Below, in pieces: positions 9,779 through 18,753 of a stretch of DNA of 64,000 nt (the stretch's first letter is position 1; each line of letters begins with the position of its first letter). The translations under genes were made by a program, and so were the position numbers. The notes beneath the pieces are model-generated. The model was given only the letters and a program-made list of their open reading frames with translations. It was not told the origin of the DNA and searched no databases. The stretch is from NCBI GenBank assembly GCA_001048675.1, contig CCKK01000023.1, positions 1 through 64,000 of the forward strand, in the 5' to 3' direction. This stretch comes from Vibrio diabolicus (GTDB lineage Bacteria > Pseudomonadota > Gammaproteobacteria > Enterobacterales > Vibrionaceae).

Positions 9779-11095
9779 CTATATTACGCAGTTATATCCG
9801 AGGTTGATTAGTTTTTGATAAAGCGCTTTTTTCGAATCTCCCTCACCATGTATAAGGTGAACCTCTTTAGGAGGAGTAGGAATGGCAGTTACAAATTGTA
9901 TTAAGTCATTCATATCGGCATGCGCAGAGTAGCCTGACATCGTATGAACTTGAGCTTTCACTTTCACGCGCTTACCTTCAATCAATACACTTTCTTCTCC
10001 ATCCTGGATACGCCGACCTAAAGTCCCTTCCGCTTGATAGCCAGCAAATAGAACATCATTTCTTTCATCAGGCAGTAAAGCTTCCAAATAATTGACGACA
10101 CGGCCACCTTCACACATTCCGGAGGCTGCAACCACGATAGCGGCTTCTGATGTACTTGCGAGACGGTTAACGAGCTGTAAATGGTCTGCGTGGCTTTCGA
10201 TCGTAATGCATTGGTCAAACGCGAGCGGGTGTCGATGATGATCGAGTCGCTCTTTCGCTTCAGATCCCCAAAGTTTTTTAAATTGGCGATAGGTATTGGT
10301 CACCTTTTTAGCCAAAGGAGAGTCGAGAATAATAGGCAGTGAATCTTGCAAAGCGTGCTCATGCATAAGCTGCTCTATATCAAAGAGTAACTCTTGGGTT
10401 CTCCCGACACTAAAAGCTGGTATCACAATTACGCCACCATCCCTAAGTGCGTGCTCAATAATAGAAAGTAATCGCCTGCTGCGAGACTCTACATCCTCGT
10501 GAGTTTTATTGCCGTAAGTCGACTCGATAAACAGGTAGTCAGCTTTTTCCGGTGATAAGGGATCCGGTAGGAGAGGTGTGTTGCGAGGTCCCAAATCCCC
10601 GGAGAAAACAACAACCTCTTGGTTTGATAAATGAAATTCAACATATGCTGAGCCTAAAATGTGCCCAGCAGGTTGAAAGCGAAGAGAAGTACTCTCTTCT
10701 ATTTCTACCCACACTGAGTAAGGACAAGGACGAATAAGTGCTCGAATAAAATCGAGCACTTTCTCTCTTTGATGACGTCGCATACCCAATTGGAGCTTTA
10801 AACCATCTTCTAACATAAGCGGCACGAGCTCAGCGGTGGCTTCCGTACAGTAGATAGGGCCCTTATAGCCAGCTGCTAATAGCCAAGGCAGCCTACCAAT
10901 ATGATCGATATGAGAATGGGTCAGCACTACCGCTTTGAGATGAGCGATAGAAAAATCGATACCACAACTCTGCTGCTGAGCATTGTCTTGGCCTTGTAGC
11001 AAACCACAGTCGATCAGCACACTTCCATTTTGTAACACGAGCTCGTGACAAGAGCCAGTAACCGTATTTTTCCCACCGTGGTGCAGTACTTTCAT
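9779..11095 (-). CDS. rjg: Beta-CASP metallo-beta-lactamase ribonuclease-like protein (right junction gene)
   Basis: 438 residues, start ATG at 11093-11095. N-terminal metallo-beta-lactamase fold with LTHSHIDHIGRLPWL (zinc ligands HxHxDH, residues 60-65) and VVFSGDLGPRNTP (Asp ligand). A beta-CASP insert follows: FIESTYGNKTHED, PAFSVGRTQELL, and C-terminal SGYSAHADMNDLI (His ligand) and HLIHGEGDSKKAL. The family includes RNA 3'-end processing nucleases (CPSF73/Ysh1-like, COG1236). In vibrios this gene is known as rjg because it marks the right edge of the O-antigen/capsule region. Its cellular substrate is not established. It reads away from the ops leader of locus 2. Confidence 0.9.
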   Translation of the reverse strand: MKVLHHGGKNTVTGSCHELVLQNGSVLIDCGLLQGQDNAQQQSCGIDFSIAHLKAVVLTHSHIDHIGRLPWLLAAGYKGPIYCTEATAELVPLMLEDGLKLQLGMRRHQREKVLDFIRALIRPCPYSVWVEIEESTSLRFQPAGHILGSAYVEFHLSNQEVVVFSGDLGPRNTPLLPDPLSPEKADYLFIESTYGNKTHEDVESRSRRLLSIIEHALRDGGVIVIPAFSVGRTQELLFDIEQLMHEHALQDSLPIILDSPLAKKVTNTYRQFKKLWGSEAKERLDHHRHPLAFDQCITIESHADHLQLVNRLASTSEAAIVVAASGMCEGGRVVNYLEALLPDERNDVLFAGYQAEGTLGRRIQDGEESVLIEGKRVKVKAQVHTMSGYSAHADMNDLIQFVTAIPTPPKEVHLIHGEGDSKKALYQKLINLGYNCVI

Positions 11096-11340
11096 AACAA
11101 AACGACGCTTTTATCTTTGCTAGCTTACGCTTGTGAGTATCTATTTTACACATAGTCAAACCTCACTACTTGGCAGCGATTCGGTAAATCGCTCAGTAGG
11201 TAGGTAGGGTAAGCAGGCAGATAGTGAATAAGTGAGCGTATTGTAGGCAAGCAAAATAGGAGAAAGAAAATGGCAAAACTGAAAGTTTAGAGAGACTTAG
11301 ATATTCGTCATAAATTTGACTACGTTTCATTGCAACCGCT

Positions 11341-11356
11341 TGTGATGCAATTCATA
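11341..11356. promoter_or_regulatory. CRP-like binding site upstream of rjg and the ops leader
   Basis: TGTGATGCAATTCATA fits TGTGA-N6-TCACA at eight of ten key positions. It lies between divergent transcripts, about 190 bp before a possible promoter of the ops leader. Similarity only; no second site of equal quality supports it. Confidence 0.3.
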
Positions 11357-11526
11357 TTATTGCAACTATTTTCACTTAAGCTTTTGGAATCAGCGTCACT
11401 GGCTGTTTAGTCCTCGTTGGGTAAATGGGTGTCTGATAATTATAATTTTATAAAACACGCCACATTTATGACGGTATAAGTGTCAGAAAAAAGACATTTT
11501 TTTGTAAGCTTTTTACACGTTCTACT

Positions 11527-11554
11527 TTTAGTTGCAACGTGTTTACTATACAAT
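11527..11554 (+). promoter_or_regulatory. Possible sigma-70 promoter of the ops leader transcript
   Basis: TTTAGT (11527-11532), 16-bp spacer, TACAAT (11549-11554). The -10 is good and the -35 weak. It lies about 70 nt upstream of the ops element, the usual arrangement for JUMPstart operons, which is the main reason for listing it. Confidence 0.4.
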
Positions 11555-11601
11555 TCGTCTCCTGTTTGGAAATGCAACCGTTCACATTACGTGCAAAAAC
11601 T

Positions 11602-11636
11602 TGCTTCTAGGAGCCAGACCTAGGGGCGGTAGCGTG
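11602..11636 (+). promoter_or_regulatory. JUMPstart-like element with ops site (RfaH recruitment)
   Basis: The ops core GGCGGTAGCGTG is present exactly at 11625-11636, preceded by a small hairpin CTAGG-N7-CCTAG (11607-11623). In enterobacteria and vibrios, ops in the non-template strand pauses RNA polymerase and recruits RfaH, which then suppresses Rho and intrinsic termination through long surface-polysaccharide operons. The plus-strand orientation directs it at wecA and the genes to galU. The core match is perfect, so confidence in the element is high; that this organism has an RfaH acting here is inference. Confidence 0.92.
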
Positions 11637-12245
11637 CCCAAATCACCGTTGAAGCCTCCTTCCTAATAAAAGAAAGAGGTCAAACTAAAGAATTTTCAAT
11701 AATAATAAGCACCTAAGTGCATTTCTGGCAAGATTGATTTATAAAAAACGAGAACTATTACAAATTTATGTAATTCCCTTTTGTCAGAGGGATGCTCAAA
11801 GCTAACAAAGTGGCGAGCAAATGTTGGTTAGGCATAGGTTACAATTTAAATCTCCATTTCTCATACCTATCAAAACCAAGCACTAAGTGTGTAGAAGTAG
11901 TTAACTGTCGGCTCAAACCGTTAGTTAGCATATACAAGCTTTGTATTTGGCCTGCCTATAAAAAGCTGTGAAACCGTGACCGTCATGAGCGAGTATCGGG
12001 GTGATTCAGTTACTTACATATTCAATATTAAAAATTAGCGTTTGCTGTGCGTTACAACCCATGTTGTCTAATGTGGTTTTGTCACGCCAAAAAATCACCT
12101 GCTTGTTCTTAGGTTCGGCTTATTCAGATATGAGCGAAAAAGAATCAGCAGTATCGGACCTGTGATGCAATGGAATCCGTAAAGGGAATCAGTCGGATGC
12201 GTTATAGATTTACCTCAAACTTATTTAATAACACAGTTGGCTATC

Positions 12246-13364
12246 ATGAATAATGCATATTTATTTGTATTTATTTTGTCGTTCGTTCTACTTTTTGTTA
12301 TGCGCAAGATCGCTAAGCGCGTAGGTCTAGTAGATAAACCCAATGCAAGAAAGCTTCACCAAGGTGTGGTGCCACTTGTAGGAGGGATCTCCATTTTCTC
12401 TACTATACTGGTGGGGTTCCTTCTATTCTTACCAATGAATGACAACCTATCACTCTACTTATCTTGTTCGGCTGTACTCATCGTGCTCGGTGCATTAGAT
12501 GACTACTACGATGTAAGTTTCAAAATTCGCCTTATTATCCAAGCAGGAATATCCCTTGCGATGATTTACATCGGGGGCCACAGCTTACACGATTTAGGCT
12601 ACTTAATGGGAAGCGAAACCATTGCCCTGAATGAAGTTGTTGGTGCAGTGATCACCGTTATTGCGGTAATAGGCGCAATTAACGCATTTAATATGGTTGA
12701 TGGCATAGACGGCTTGCTGGGTGGGTTAGCCTCGGTAACCTTTACAGCATTAGGTATTGTGTTTGCATACAACGGAAACGAATATTTAGCCACGATCTGC
12801 TTAATGATCGTGACTGCGATGCTTCCTTATATCTTCCTGAACTTAGGTTTCCCACTAGGTCGTCGCTTTAAGATCTTCATGGGTGATGCAGGCAGTATGT
12901 TCATCGGCTTTACCGTGGTCTGGATGCTAATTCGTGGCACGCAAGAACCAGGAGCTGTAGCTTTCAAGCCAGTCACAGCACTGTGGTTGATAGCTTTACC
13001 GTTGATGGACATGGCAACCATTATGATCCGTCGTATTCGTAAAGGTCAGTCACCATTCCAACCAGACAGAGAACATCTACACCATATTTGTCAGCGCTTA
13101 GGGTTGTCCTCTCACTCCACCTTAATCATTATCTGCTCCATGTCCGCGATATGTGCATTCTTTGGTGTATGGGCGGATTCGAGTGGTATCCACGAATCCG
13201 TTATGTTCTTTTTGTTTGTAGCTTTATTTTTAGTTTACTTTACCTTAATTACGCATGCTTGGCGTATTACTTCTTGGGTAAAATCCAATCTATATAAAAC
13301 AAGTTCTCTTGTCAGGGGAGCTGATCATGCAACAGGGAATAAATTCGGAAGTAAGAATAGCTAA
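12246..13364 (+). CDS. wecA: WecA: UDP-GlcNAc:undecaprenyl-phosphate GlcNAc-1-phosphate transferase
   Basis: 372 residues, about eleven membrane segments, PNPT family with MraY and TarO. Visible motifs: LVDKPNARKLHQGVVPLVGG near the N-terminus, LGALDDYYDV (metal-binding Asp pair, residues 85-89), NAFNMVDGIDGLLGG, FMGDAGSMFIG and the WecA-type HLHHICQRLGLS. It transfers GlcNAc-1-phosphate to undecaprenyl phosphate and so starts synthesis of the locus 2 polysaccharide. ATG 12246 is preferred over the in-frame TTG 12237 because the protein then begins MNNAYLFVF as in relatives; no strong ribosome binding site marks either. It is the first gene after the ops leader. Confidence 0.9.
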   Translation: MNNAYLFVFILSFVLLFVMRKIAKRVGLVDKPNARKLHQGVVPLVGGISIFSTILVGFLLFLPMNDNLSLYLSCSAVLIVLGALDDYYDVSFKIRLIIQAGISLAMIYIGGHSLHDLGYLMGSETIALNEVVGAVITVIAVIGAINAFNMVDGIDGLLGGLASVTFTALGIVFAYNGNEYLATICLMIVTAMLPYIFLNLGFPLGRRFKIFMGDAGSMFIGFTVVWMLIRGTQEPGAVAFKPVTALWLIALPLMDMATIMIRRIRKGQSPFQPDREHLHHICQRLGLSSHSTLIIICSMSAICAFFGVWADSSGIHESVMFFLFVALFLVYFTLITHAWRITSWVKSNLYKTSSLVRGADHATGNKFGSKNS

Positions 13365-14676
13365 AATGAAATCCAGCTCTCCTTTTTATAATACAATGAT
13401 ACTATTTTTAGAAAAAATAGTATCTATGGTACTTGTACTTGGCACAACCATTATCCTAGCTAGGATGTTGGGTCCTTATGAATATGGTCTAATTAATTAC
13501 CTCATTTCAGTTGTTACGATATTGATTCCATTTGGTGCCCTAGGACTAAATAGTGTAATCACTAATGAAATAATTGAAAGATCTAAAATGGAGGAAAAGA
13601 TTCTTGGTACAAGCCTTGTGTTAAGATTTTTCGGCGTGTGCATAATATCTATCTGTACATATTTACTTTCGGCTCTTATGTTAACAGCTTATGAACAAAA
13701 TCTTTTAACAGTTCTTGTTTTTGGTAATTTATTCACATGCTTGTATGTTTTTGACTTCTGGATACAAGCTAAAATGATGAATAAGTACTCTTCAATACTA
13801 AGATTTGGGACTATTTTATTTGGTAGCTTAGCAAAAATAATCTGTGTTTTCTTGGGGATGAATATAGAACACCTCATATATATATATGCTATTGAAGTGG
13901 CAATTATTGGGATAGGTTTTTATATAGTATATAGCATTAACAGTAATAAAATTAAAAATTTGTCTTTTTCTCTATCTGAAGCTAAATCACTCTTAACTCG
14001 TTCACTATGGTTGATGCTATCTGGTGTAGCAGCTGTGATTTATTTAAAAATAGATCAAGTTATGTTAGGTGAAATGTCTGGAAAATATGAAGTTGGAATT
14101 TATTCGGTAGCAACAAAGCTATCGGAAGTTTGGTATTTTTTTCCTTGTGGCATTTGTTACGTCAATTTTTCCAAAGTTAATATCAAAGAAGAAAAGTGGA
14201 GAAGGTTATTTGAATGCTTTACAGTTTTCATCTAATATATTATTTTTGTCATCAGTTACGTTATCGATAATCATTACTTTTCTATCGGATGATATAATAT
14301 CCATTCTTTATGGAGTAGAATATTTAGAGTCATCGAACATATTAAAAATTCATATTTGGGCTAGTTTGTTTGTCTTTATGCAAGCACTACTTCAGAAATG
14401 GCTGATAATGGAGAAGTATTATAATATATCTCTTCTTTCTCAACTTTCTGGCGCTATCGTAAATATAATATTAAATTATATTTTATACCAAAATATGGTG
14501 CAATAGGATCTGCTTGGGCTACTTTGTTTAGTTATATGTTTTGCTCTTTTATAGTTATAGGTTGTTTTGGAAGAACTAGGGTAATATTTAAATGTTTTGT
14601 TAAATCATTTGCTTTTCCATTTTTATTGCTAATTAAAAAAGAAAAGCTACAATATCATTTTTTATTTGAAAAATAG
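13327..14676 (+). pseudogene. wzx: Wzx-type flippase of locus 2, two compensating frameshifts
   Basis: ATG 13327 follows GGGGAG with a 6-nt gap and overlaps the end of wecA by 38 nt; an alternative ATG is at 13366. The protein starts with a typical Wzx segment (FLEKIVSMVLVLGTTIILAR, MLGPYEYGLINYLISVV). At the T7 run 14136-14142 the frame leaves the family sequence; removing one T continues it as VAFVTSIFPKLISKKKSGEG. At 14481-14484 one T is missing; restoring it gives IPKYGAIGSAWATLFSYMF and the original frame to TAG 14674-14676. Corrected, it is about 449 residues with 12-14 membrane segments. As printed it is non-functional. Confidence 0.8.
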
Positions 14677-14681
14677 AAATA

Positions 14682-15890
14682 ATGAATAATTTAAAAAAAA
14701 ATAATTTTGTCAGTTTCACAGCATTTATATCATCGTTGGTATTTGTTTTTTCTTTCTTTATAAGGGTCCCTGCTGAGTTTTCTTTTATAATATTCTCTCT
14801 ACCTTTTGGTAAATATACATTTTATATTTCTATAATCACTCAACTTGTCCTTATATCGCTAGTCATAATTTTCTTTTTTTTCAATTATAATGTTATCAGA
14901 ATAAATAAAACAATGATAATGTCTTTAATGTTGTTATTTTTGATGATATCTGTGATATTATCTCTCTATAACTACACTGGATTAATGGCAGTCGAAAGAT
15001 ACGCAATATTTCATTATCTTCCAATTTACCTGTCCATGATAACTTCATTTATCTTTGGTATGTTTTTCTTTAAGATATTTGAATTCAAAAAATTACTGAT
15101 AACAATATGGCTTATTTCAAGCTTTCAATACTTAATTAATGTTCAAAGTGGATTTTTTAAACTGGACTTTAATTTATTACAACAGAATGGTGTTGGGTTA
15201 TATTTAGCTTGGGCTGACTCATATGCCATTTTAACATTTTTAATATTATCGATGTCAAAATCTACATTGAGACCTGTTATATTTTGCCTTTCCTTGCCAG
15301 TTTTATTTCTTTTAAATAGTCGAGCGTCGTTAGCATGTTTTATACTTTCTTATCTTGCATTAGTTATATTTTGCAAAAAAAAAGCAGAGCTATTTGTTTT
15401 TCTAGTACCTGTTCTTATTGTTAGTGTATTTGTTTTGTATACTTATCAATTTGATGATATGTACTCAAGAATGCTAATGGTTAACTTGTCTAGTGATAAC
15501 TCTTTAAATGATAGATCTCTTCTGTTAATTGGAGGGATTGAAGATATTCTTAGCAATCCAATTTTAGGTAATTTTGGAGGTCAGATCGAAAAAAGTGTAG
15601 ATTCCGGTGGCATCAGATGGGGGGCATATATACATAATCTTCTTTCTTATTGGAGGCAGTTCTCGATCGCAGGCTTTATTCTATTCGTTTTTTGCTGTTT
15701 AGCTGTCGTAAGGTCAGTTTTTTTAGAAAAAGAATCGAATTCAAATAGCGAAAAAGCATTTATTATGATCTCTGTTTATAGTGTTCTTATGGTTATCTTC
15801 TTTAGATCTTATACATATCACTATATTTTTATTTTATTCGCCTGTGTGGGGTTTTCTAAGAATAATGATACATTTAAATTAAAGAGGTGA
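14682..15890 (+). CDS. wzy: O-antigen ligase/polymerase family protein (probable Wzy of locus 2)
   Basis: 402 residues, about ten membrane segments and a periplasmic loop near residues 260-320. The motifs LLNSRASLACFILSYLA and YIHNLLSYWRQFSIAGFILF are of the O-antigen ligase/polymerase (Wzy_C) superfamily. Given its place after wzx it is more likely the repeat-unit polymerase than the WaaL ligase, but the two cannot be separated by sequence. The frame is intact although the gene holds three long homopolymers: A9 at 14693-14701 (codons 4-7), T8 at 14874-14881 and A9 at 15375-15383. Starts 5 nt after the wzx stop. Confidence 0.75.
   Translation: MNNLKKNNFVSFTAFISSLVFVFSFFIRVPAEFSFIIFSLPFGKYTFYISIITQLVLISLVIIFFFFNYNVIRINKTMIMSLMLLFLMISVILSLYNYTGLMAVERYAIFHYLPIYLSMITSFIFGMFFFKIFEFKKLLITIWLISSFQYLINVQSGFFKLDFNLLQQNGVGLYLAWADSYAILTFLILSMSKSTLRPVIFCLSLPVLFLLNSRASLACFILSYLALVIFCKKKAELFVFLVPVLIVSVFVLYTYQFDDMYSRMLMVNLSSDNSLNDRSLLLIGGIEDILSNPILGNFGGQIEKSVDSGGIRWGAYIHNLLSYWRQFSIAGFILFVFCCLAVVRSVFLEKESNSNSEKAFIMISVYSVLMVIFFRSYTYHYIFILFACVGFSKNNDTFKLKR
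14693..14701 (+). repeat. A9 homopolymer at codons 4-7 of wzy
   Basis: Nine consecutive A residues inside the first seven codons of the locus 2 polymerase gene. A one-base slip here would close the frame almost at once. A second A9 (15375-15383) and a T8 (14874-14881) lie further into the same gene. Confidence 0.8.
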
Positions 15891-15893
15891 TAT

Positions 15894-16766
15894 GTGATTG
15901 ATTTTTCTATTATAATACCTACTTATAAAGATAATAAAAGATTAAATCAATGTTTGAATTCGATTTTAAATAATGATTTTGAAGGTGTGAATATTGAGGT
16001 TGTCGTATGCGATAATGATCCTGATAAGAGTTGTTTCATTGATGAAAACAAAAATAAAAATATAAATGTTAAATTAGTTTATCAAGAAAAACCAGGGTCA
16101 TATGCAGCTAGAAACAAAGCTGTTAATATAAGTATTGGAAAGTATTTAGTATTTACTGATTCAGATTGTGAACTTTCTAAACAAAGTTTAATGGAAGTTT
16201 TCGATATGATAAAGAGAGATGATAGCTGTATTTATGGTGGAGATATTCTTTTGAATGGAAAGTCCTGGATATCTAGTTATGATGTTCTTTTCGGAATACC
16301 TAATAAATATTATATAGAGAAATTAGGGTTTTCTGTTACTGCTGGTTTATGTGTGTCTAGAGATAATTTTACTAAAGTTGGTGGCTTTAATGATTGTTTA
16401 ACCTCTGGAGGTGACAGAGATTTTTGTGATAGATTGCTTTTTGAAGGTGTTAAAGTCGTTTACTTACCAAAATTTATAGTGCTACACCCTGCACGAGACT
16501 CTTTTAGTGAAATATTAAGAAAGGAATCTAGATTAGCTTTTGGTGTAGTACAAAAATATCGAAATAACTTGTTAAAAAGTGCAGTTGTAATTAATGATTT
16601 CCTTCCACCTTTAGGGCTTTGGAAGGCAGGATTATACCAAAATAGAAACTTATCAAAATTAAGAAAATCCATTGCAATAGTAATGTCGATTTCAATTAAG
16701 TTTTATAGAACATTTGAGAAAATAAGATTTTTCTTTAATAAAAACATCATAGAAAACCGAGGGTGA
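15894..16766 (+). CDS. GT2 family glycosyltransferase
   Basis: 290 residues, GTG start at 15894 preceded by AGAGGTGA, which also holds the wzy stop. GT-A fold motifs: FSIIIPTYKDNKRLNQCLNS, VVCDNDPD, GSYAARNKAVNISIGKYLVF, TDSDCEL, and LTSGGDRDFCDRLLFEG (the GGxDxDFxxR-type acceptor/catalytic region). The C-terminal FFEKIRFFFNKN-like tail is basic and may rest on the membrane. It is likely to add a sugar to the GlcNAc-primed lipid carrier made by WecA; the sugar is unknown. AT-rich compared with the flanking core genes. Confidence 0.82.
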   Translation: MIDFSIIIPTYKDNKRLNQCLNSILNNDFEGVNIEVVVCDNDPDKSCFIDENKNKNINVKLVYQEKPGSYAARNKAVNISIGKYLVFTDSDCELSKQSLMEVFDMIKRDDSCIYGGDILLNGKSWISSYDVLFGIPNKYYIEKLGFSVTAGLCVSRDNFTKVGGFNDCLTSGGDRDFCDRLLFEGVKVVYLPKFIVLHPARDSFSEILRKESRLAFGVVQKYRNNLLKSAVVINDFLPPLGLWKAGLYQNRNLSKLRKSIAIVMSISIKFYRTFEKIRFFFNKNIIENRG

Positions 16767-16767
16767 A

Positions 16768-17640
16768 ATGCAATTTATATCTATCGTAATGCCCACCTAC
16801 AATTCATCAAAAACGATTAAGCACACTTTAGACTCAGTCATGTGTCAAACGTATAGACATTATGAGCTTATTATTGTTGATGACTTTTCTGATGACTTTG
16901 AAGAATTAAAGGCAATAGTTGATGGCTATAATGACAGTAGAATAATGCTCTATCAACAAGAACGAAATATGAATGGTGCAGCAGCAAGAAATAGAGGTGT
17001 AAGTCTTTCTTCATATGAGGCAATTTGCTTTTTAGATTCAGATGATATTTGGCACCCGGAAAAACTTGAACGACAAGTTAAGAATTTTAAAAGTAATAGT
17101 GTCGTTTTTTCAAAGACTTGTATAGCGTATAGCCATGAGTTAGACCGAAGGTATTTTGTTAAAAGTCAATTTGATGAAAATAAGAGTGTTGCAGAAAACC
17201 TTTTTGGAGAACTTAATCACAACTTGATTCTACAAACTTCAAGTCTTATGGTTTGTAAAGAAATTTATTTAAAATGTGGAGGTTTTGACGAGTCTTTATA
17301 TAGGCATCAAGACTTTCAGGTAGTTTTTTCTCTTGAAGATTCTGGAGCTAAATTTATTTTCTTGGATGATGTTCTGTCTATATATGTCAAGCAGAAATCT
17401 TCTGATATAAATAAAAAAGGTTGGTCAATTGAACGTAGTGATTTTTTTCTAAAAAAGTATCATGTCTTCTTTAAACAGTCTAGTCTAGAAAACTTTATAA
17501 TTGTTCAACTTCTTGGGCCAAGTATTAAAACTAAAAATATTATTGGTTGGTTTTCCTTAGTAAGAAAGTACCAGTTAAATTATCTTCTTATTATGGCTAA
17601 ATCACTAAAGTATATCTTTTGCAGAGTTGCATTAAAATAA
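16768..17640 (+). CDS. GT2 family glycosyltransferase
   Basis: 290 residues, starting one base after the previous stop. Complete GT-A block: ISIVMPTYNSSKTIKHTLDS, IIVDDFSDDFEELK, NGAAARNRGVSLSSYEAICF, LDSDDIWHPEKLERQ, and GGFDESLYRHQDFQVVFSLE. Same general class as the interrupted enzyme at 2471-3440, with which it shares the MNGAxxRNRG-type loop and the KRHQDYQ/YRHQDFQ region, so both may act on related acceptors. Its stop overlaps the ATG of the next gene (TAATG at 17638-17642). Confidence 0.85.
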   Translation: MQFISIVMPTYNSSKTIKHTLDSVMCQTYRHYELIIVDDFSDDFEELKAIVDGYNDSRIMLYQQERNMNGAAARNRGVSLSSYEAICFLDSDDIWHPEKLERQVKNFKSNSVVFSKTCIAYSHELDRRYFVKSQFDENKSVAENLFGELNHNLILQTSSLMVCKEIYLKCGGFDESLYRHQDFQVVFSLEDSGAKFIFLDDVLSIYVKQKSSDINKKGWSIERSDFFLKKYHVFFKQSSLENFIIVQLLGPSIKTKNIIGWFSLVRKYQLNYLLIMAKSLKYIFCRVALK

Positions 17641-18728
17641 TGACTGACATAATAATTGTTCAAAACTCACTAAAAACCTGTTTAAAGTTTAGAGTTGATT
17701 ATATTAATAAGTTGATTAGTAAAGGGTTTAGCGTAGAAATTATCGCGCCAATGGACTGTTCTTATTCTGAACAGTATTTTTTGAATTTGGGTGTTAAGTT
17801 AAAATGCTTTCCTCAAAAAGAAGGTTTTTGGGGACTGTTAAAATATTTATTGACATTTAATGCGTATATGTTAGAGGGATTTTTAAAATGTCGAGAGTCA
17901 ATATTTGTTACTCACTTTTTAGTTACTTTTGTTCAGACCTTACCTGCACAGCTCTTAATTAGAAGCAAGAAAATACTATCAATTGAAGGATTAGGCAGCT
18001 TTTTCTCTAACAAGCCAAATGCGATTAAAATTCTTAAAGCTTTGATACAACTCTCCGGTAGTCATTTAGCCTTTTGTAATAACAATGAACGTGTATTGTT
18101 GGGAAAATCGACAGACTTTATTACCGGAGGTATAGGTATTAATCTGGACAAATATAAGCCTAATAAAAGCATTATAAAAGACAACTCTAAGCTCAACGTT
18201 ATTTTTGTTGGACGCTTAATAGCAGATAAAGGTGCCCGTGATGCTATTGAAGTTCTAAGACTTTCTGTTAAAGATAATATGCCTGTAAAAATGACGTTTA
18301 TTGGCGAGACATATAAGAATAATCCATCCTCACTATCCGATTCTGAAATTAAAGATTACACGAATGAATTTGGTGATAAAGTTGATTTTGTTGGTTATAG
18401 TTCTGATGTGAATAAATTCTACAATTTGGCTGATGTTCTATTACTGCCATCTCAAAGAGAAGGCTTTCCTGTGTGTGTCATGGAAGCTAGCGCTATGGGA
18501 ATTCCAACACTTTGTTACAATGTCCCTGGTTGCTCGGATGCAATAGAACAAGGCTCTAATGGTTTCTTGTCGCCTCTAAATGATTACCAAGATCTTTATT
18601 CAAACTTGAAAATGATATGGCATGCTAAAAAAACAGGCGAATTACGCTTGTCTTGTAGAAAGTATTCTAAGGACAATTTTGATGTTTCAAAGAAATCATC
18701 AGAGTTCATAGATTTTATATTGTCCTGA
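17640..18728 (+). CDS. GT4 family glycosyltransferase
   Basis: 362 residues from ATG 17640, which overlaps the preceding stop by 1 nt and is preferred to the in-frame TTG at 17619. GT-B fold with NVIFVGRLIADKGARDAIEV at the domain boundary and the GT4 donor site ADVLLLPSQREGFPVCVMEA (EX7E) followed by GIPTLCYNVPGCSDAI. This layout resembles WbjE/PglA/CapM-like enzymes of surface polysaccharide loci, usually acting second or third in repeat-unit assembly. It is the last sugar transferase of locus 2. Confidence 0.85.
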   Translation: MTDIIIVQNSLKTCLKFRVDYINKLISKGFSVEIIAPMDCSYSEQYFLNLGVKLKCFPQKEGFWGLLKYLLTFNAYMLEGFLKCRESIFVTHFLVTFVQTLPAQLLIRSKKILSIEGLGSFFSNKPNAIKILKALIQLSGSHLAFCNNNERVLLGKSTDFITGGIGINLDKYKPNKSIIKDNSKLNVIFVGRLIADKGARDAIEVLRLSVKDNMPVKMTFIGETYKNNPSSLSDSEIKDYTNEFGDKVDFVGYSSDVNKFYNLADVLLLPSQREGFPVCVMEASAMGIPTLCYNVPGCSDAIEQGSNGFLSPLNDYQDLYSNLKMIWHAKKTGELRLSCRKYSKDNFDVSKKSSEFIDFILS

Positions 18729-18753
18729 ATGTTTTTATTAAAGGGATTTTAGT

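Larger units (their letters stand above)
11096..12245 (+). promoter_or_regulatory. Long non-coding leader region of polysaccharide locus 2
   Basis: About 1.15 kb without a convincing coding sequence in any frame, between divergent rjg and wecA. It holds a JUMPstart/ops element at 11602-11636, a CRP-like palindrome at 11341-11356, four TGCAAC motifs (11331, 11361, 11533, 11573) and a possible promoter at 11527-11554 upstream of ops. From ops to the wecA ATG is about 610 nt, so the transcript would have an unusually long untranslated leader. I see no recognisable riboswitch class in it. Confidence 0.6.

Noticed and set aside
11637..12236. Riboswitch (for example c-di-GMP GEMM) in the wecA leader
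   Set aside because: No conserved GEMM core or other class could be matched by eye; only the ops element is supported.
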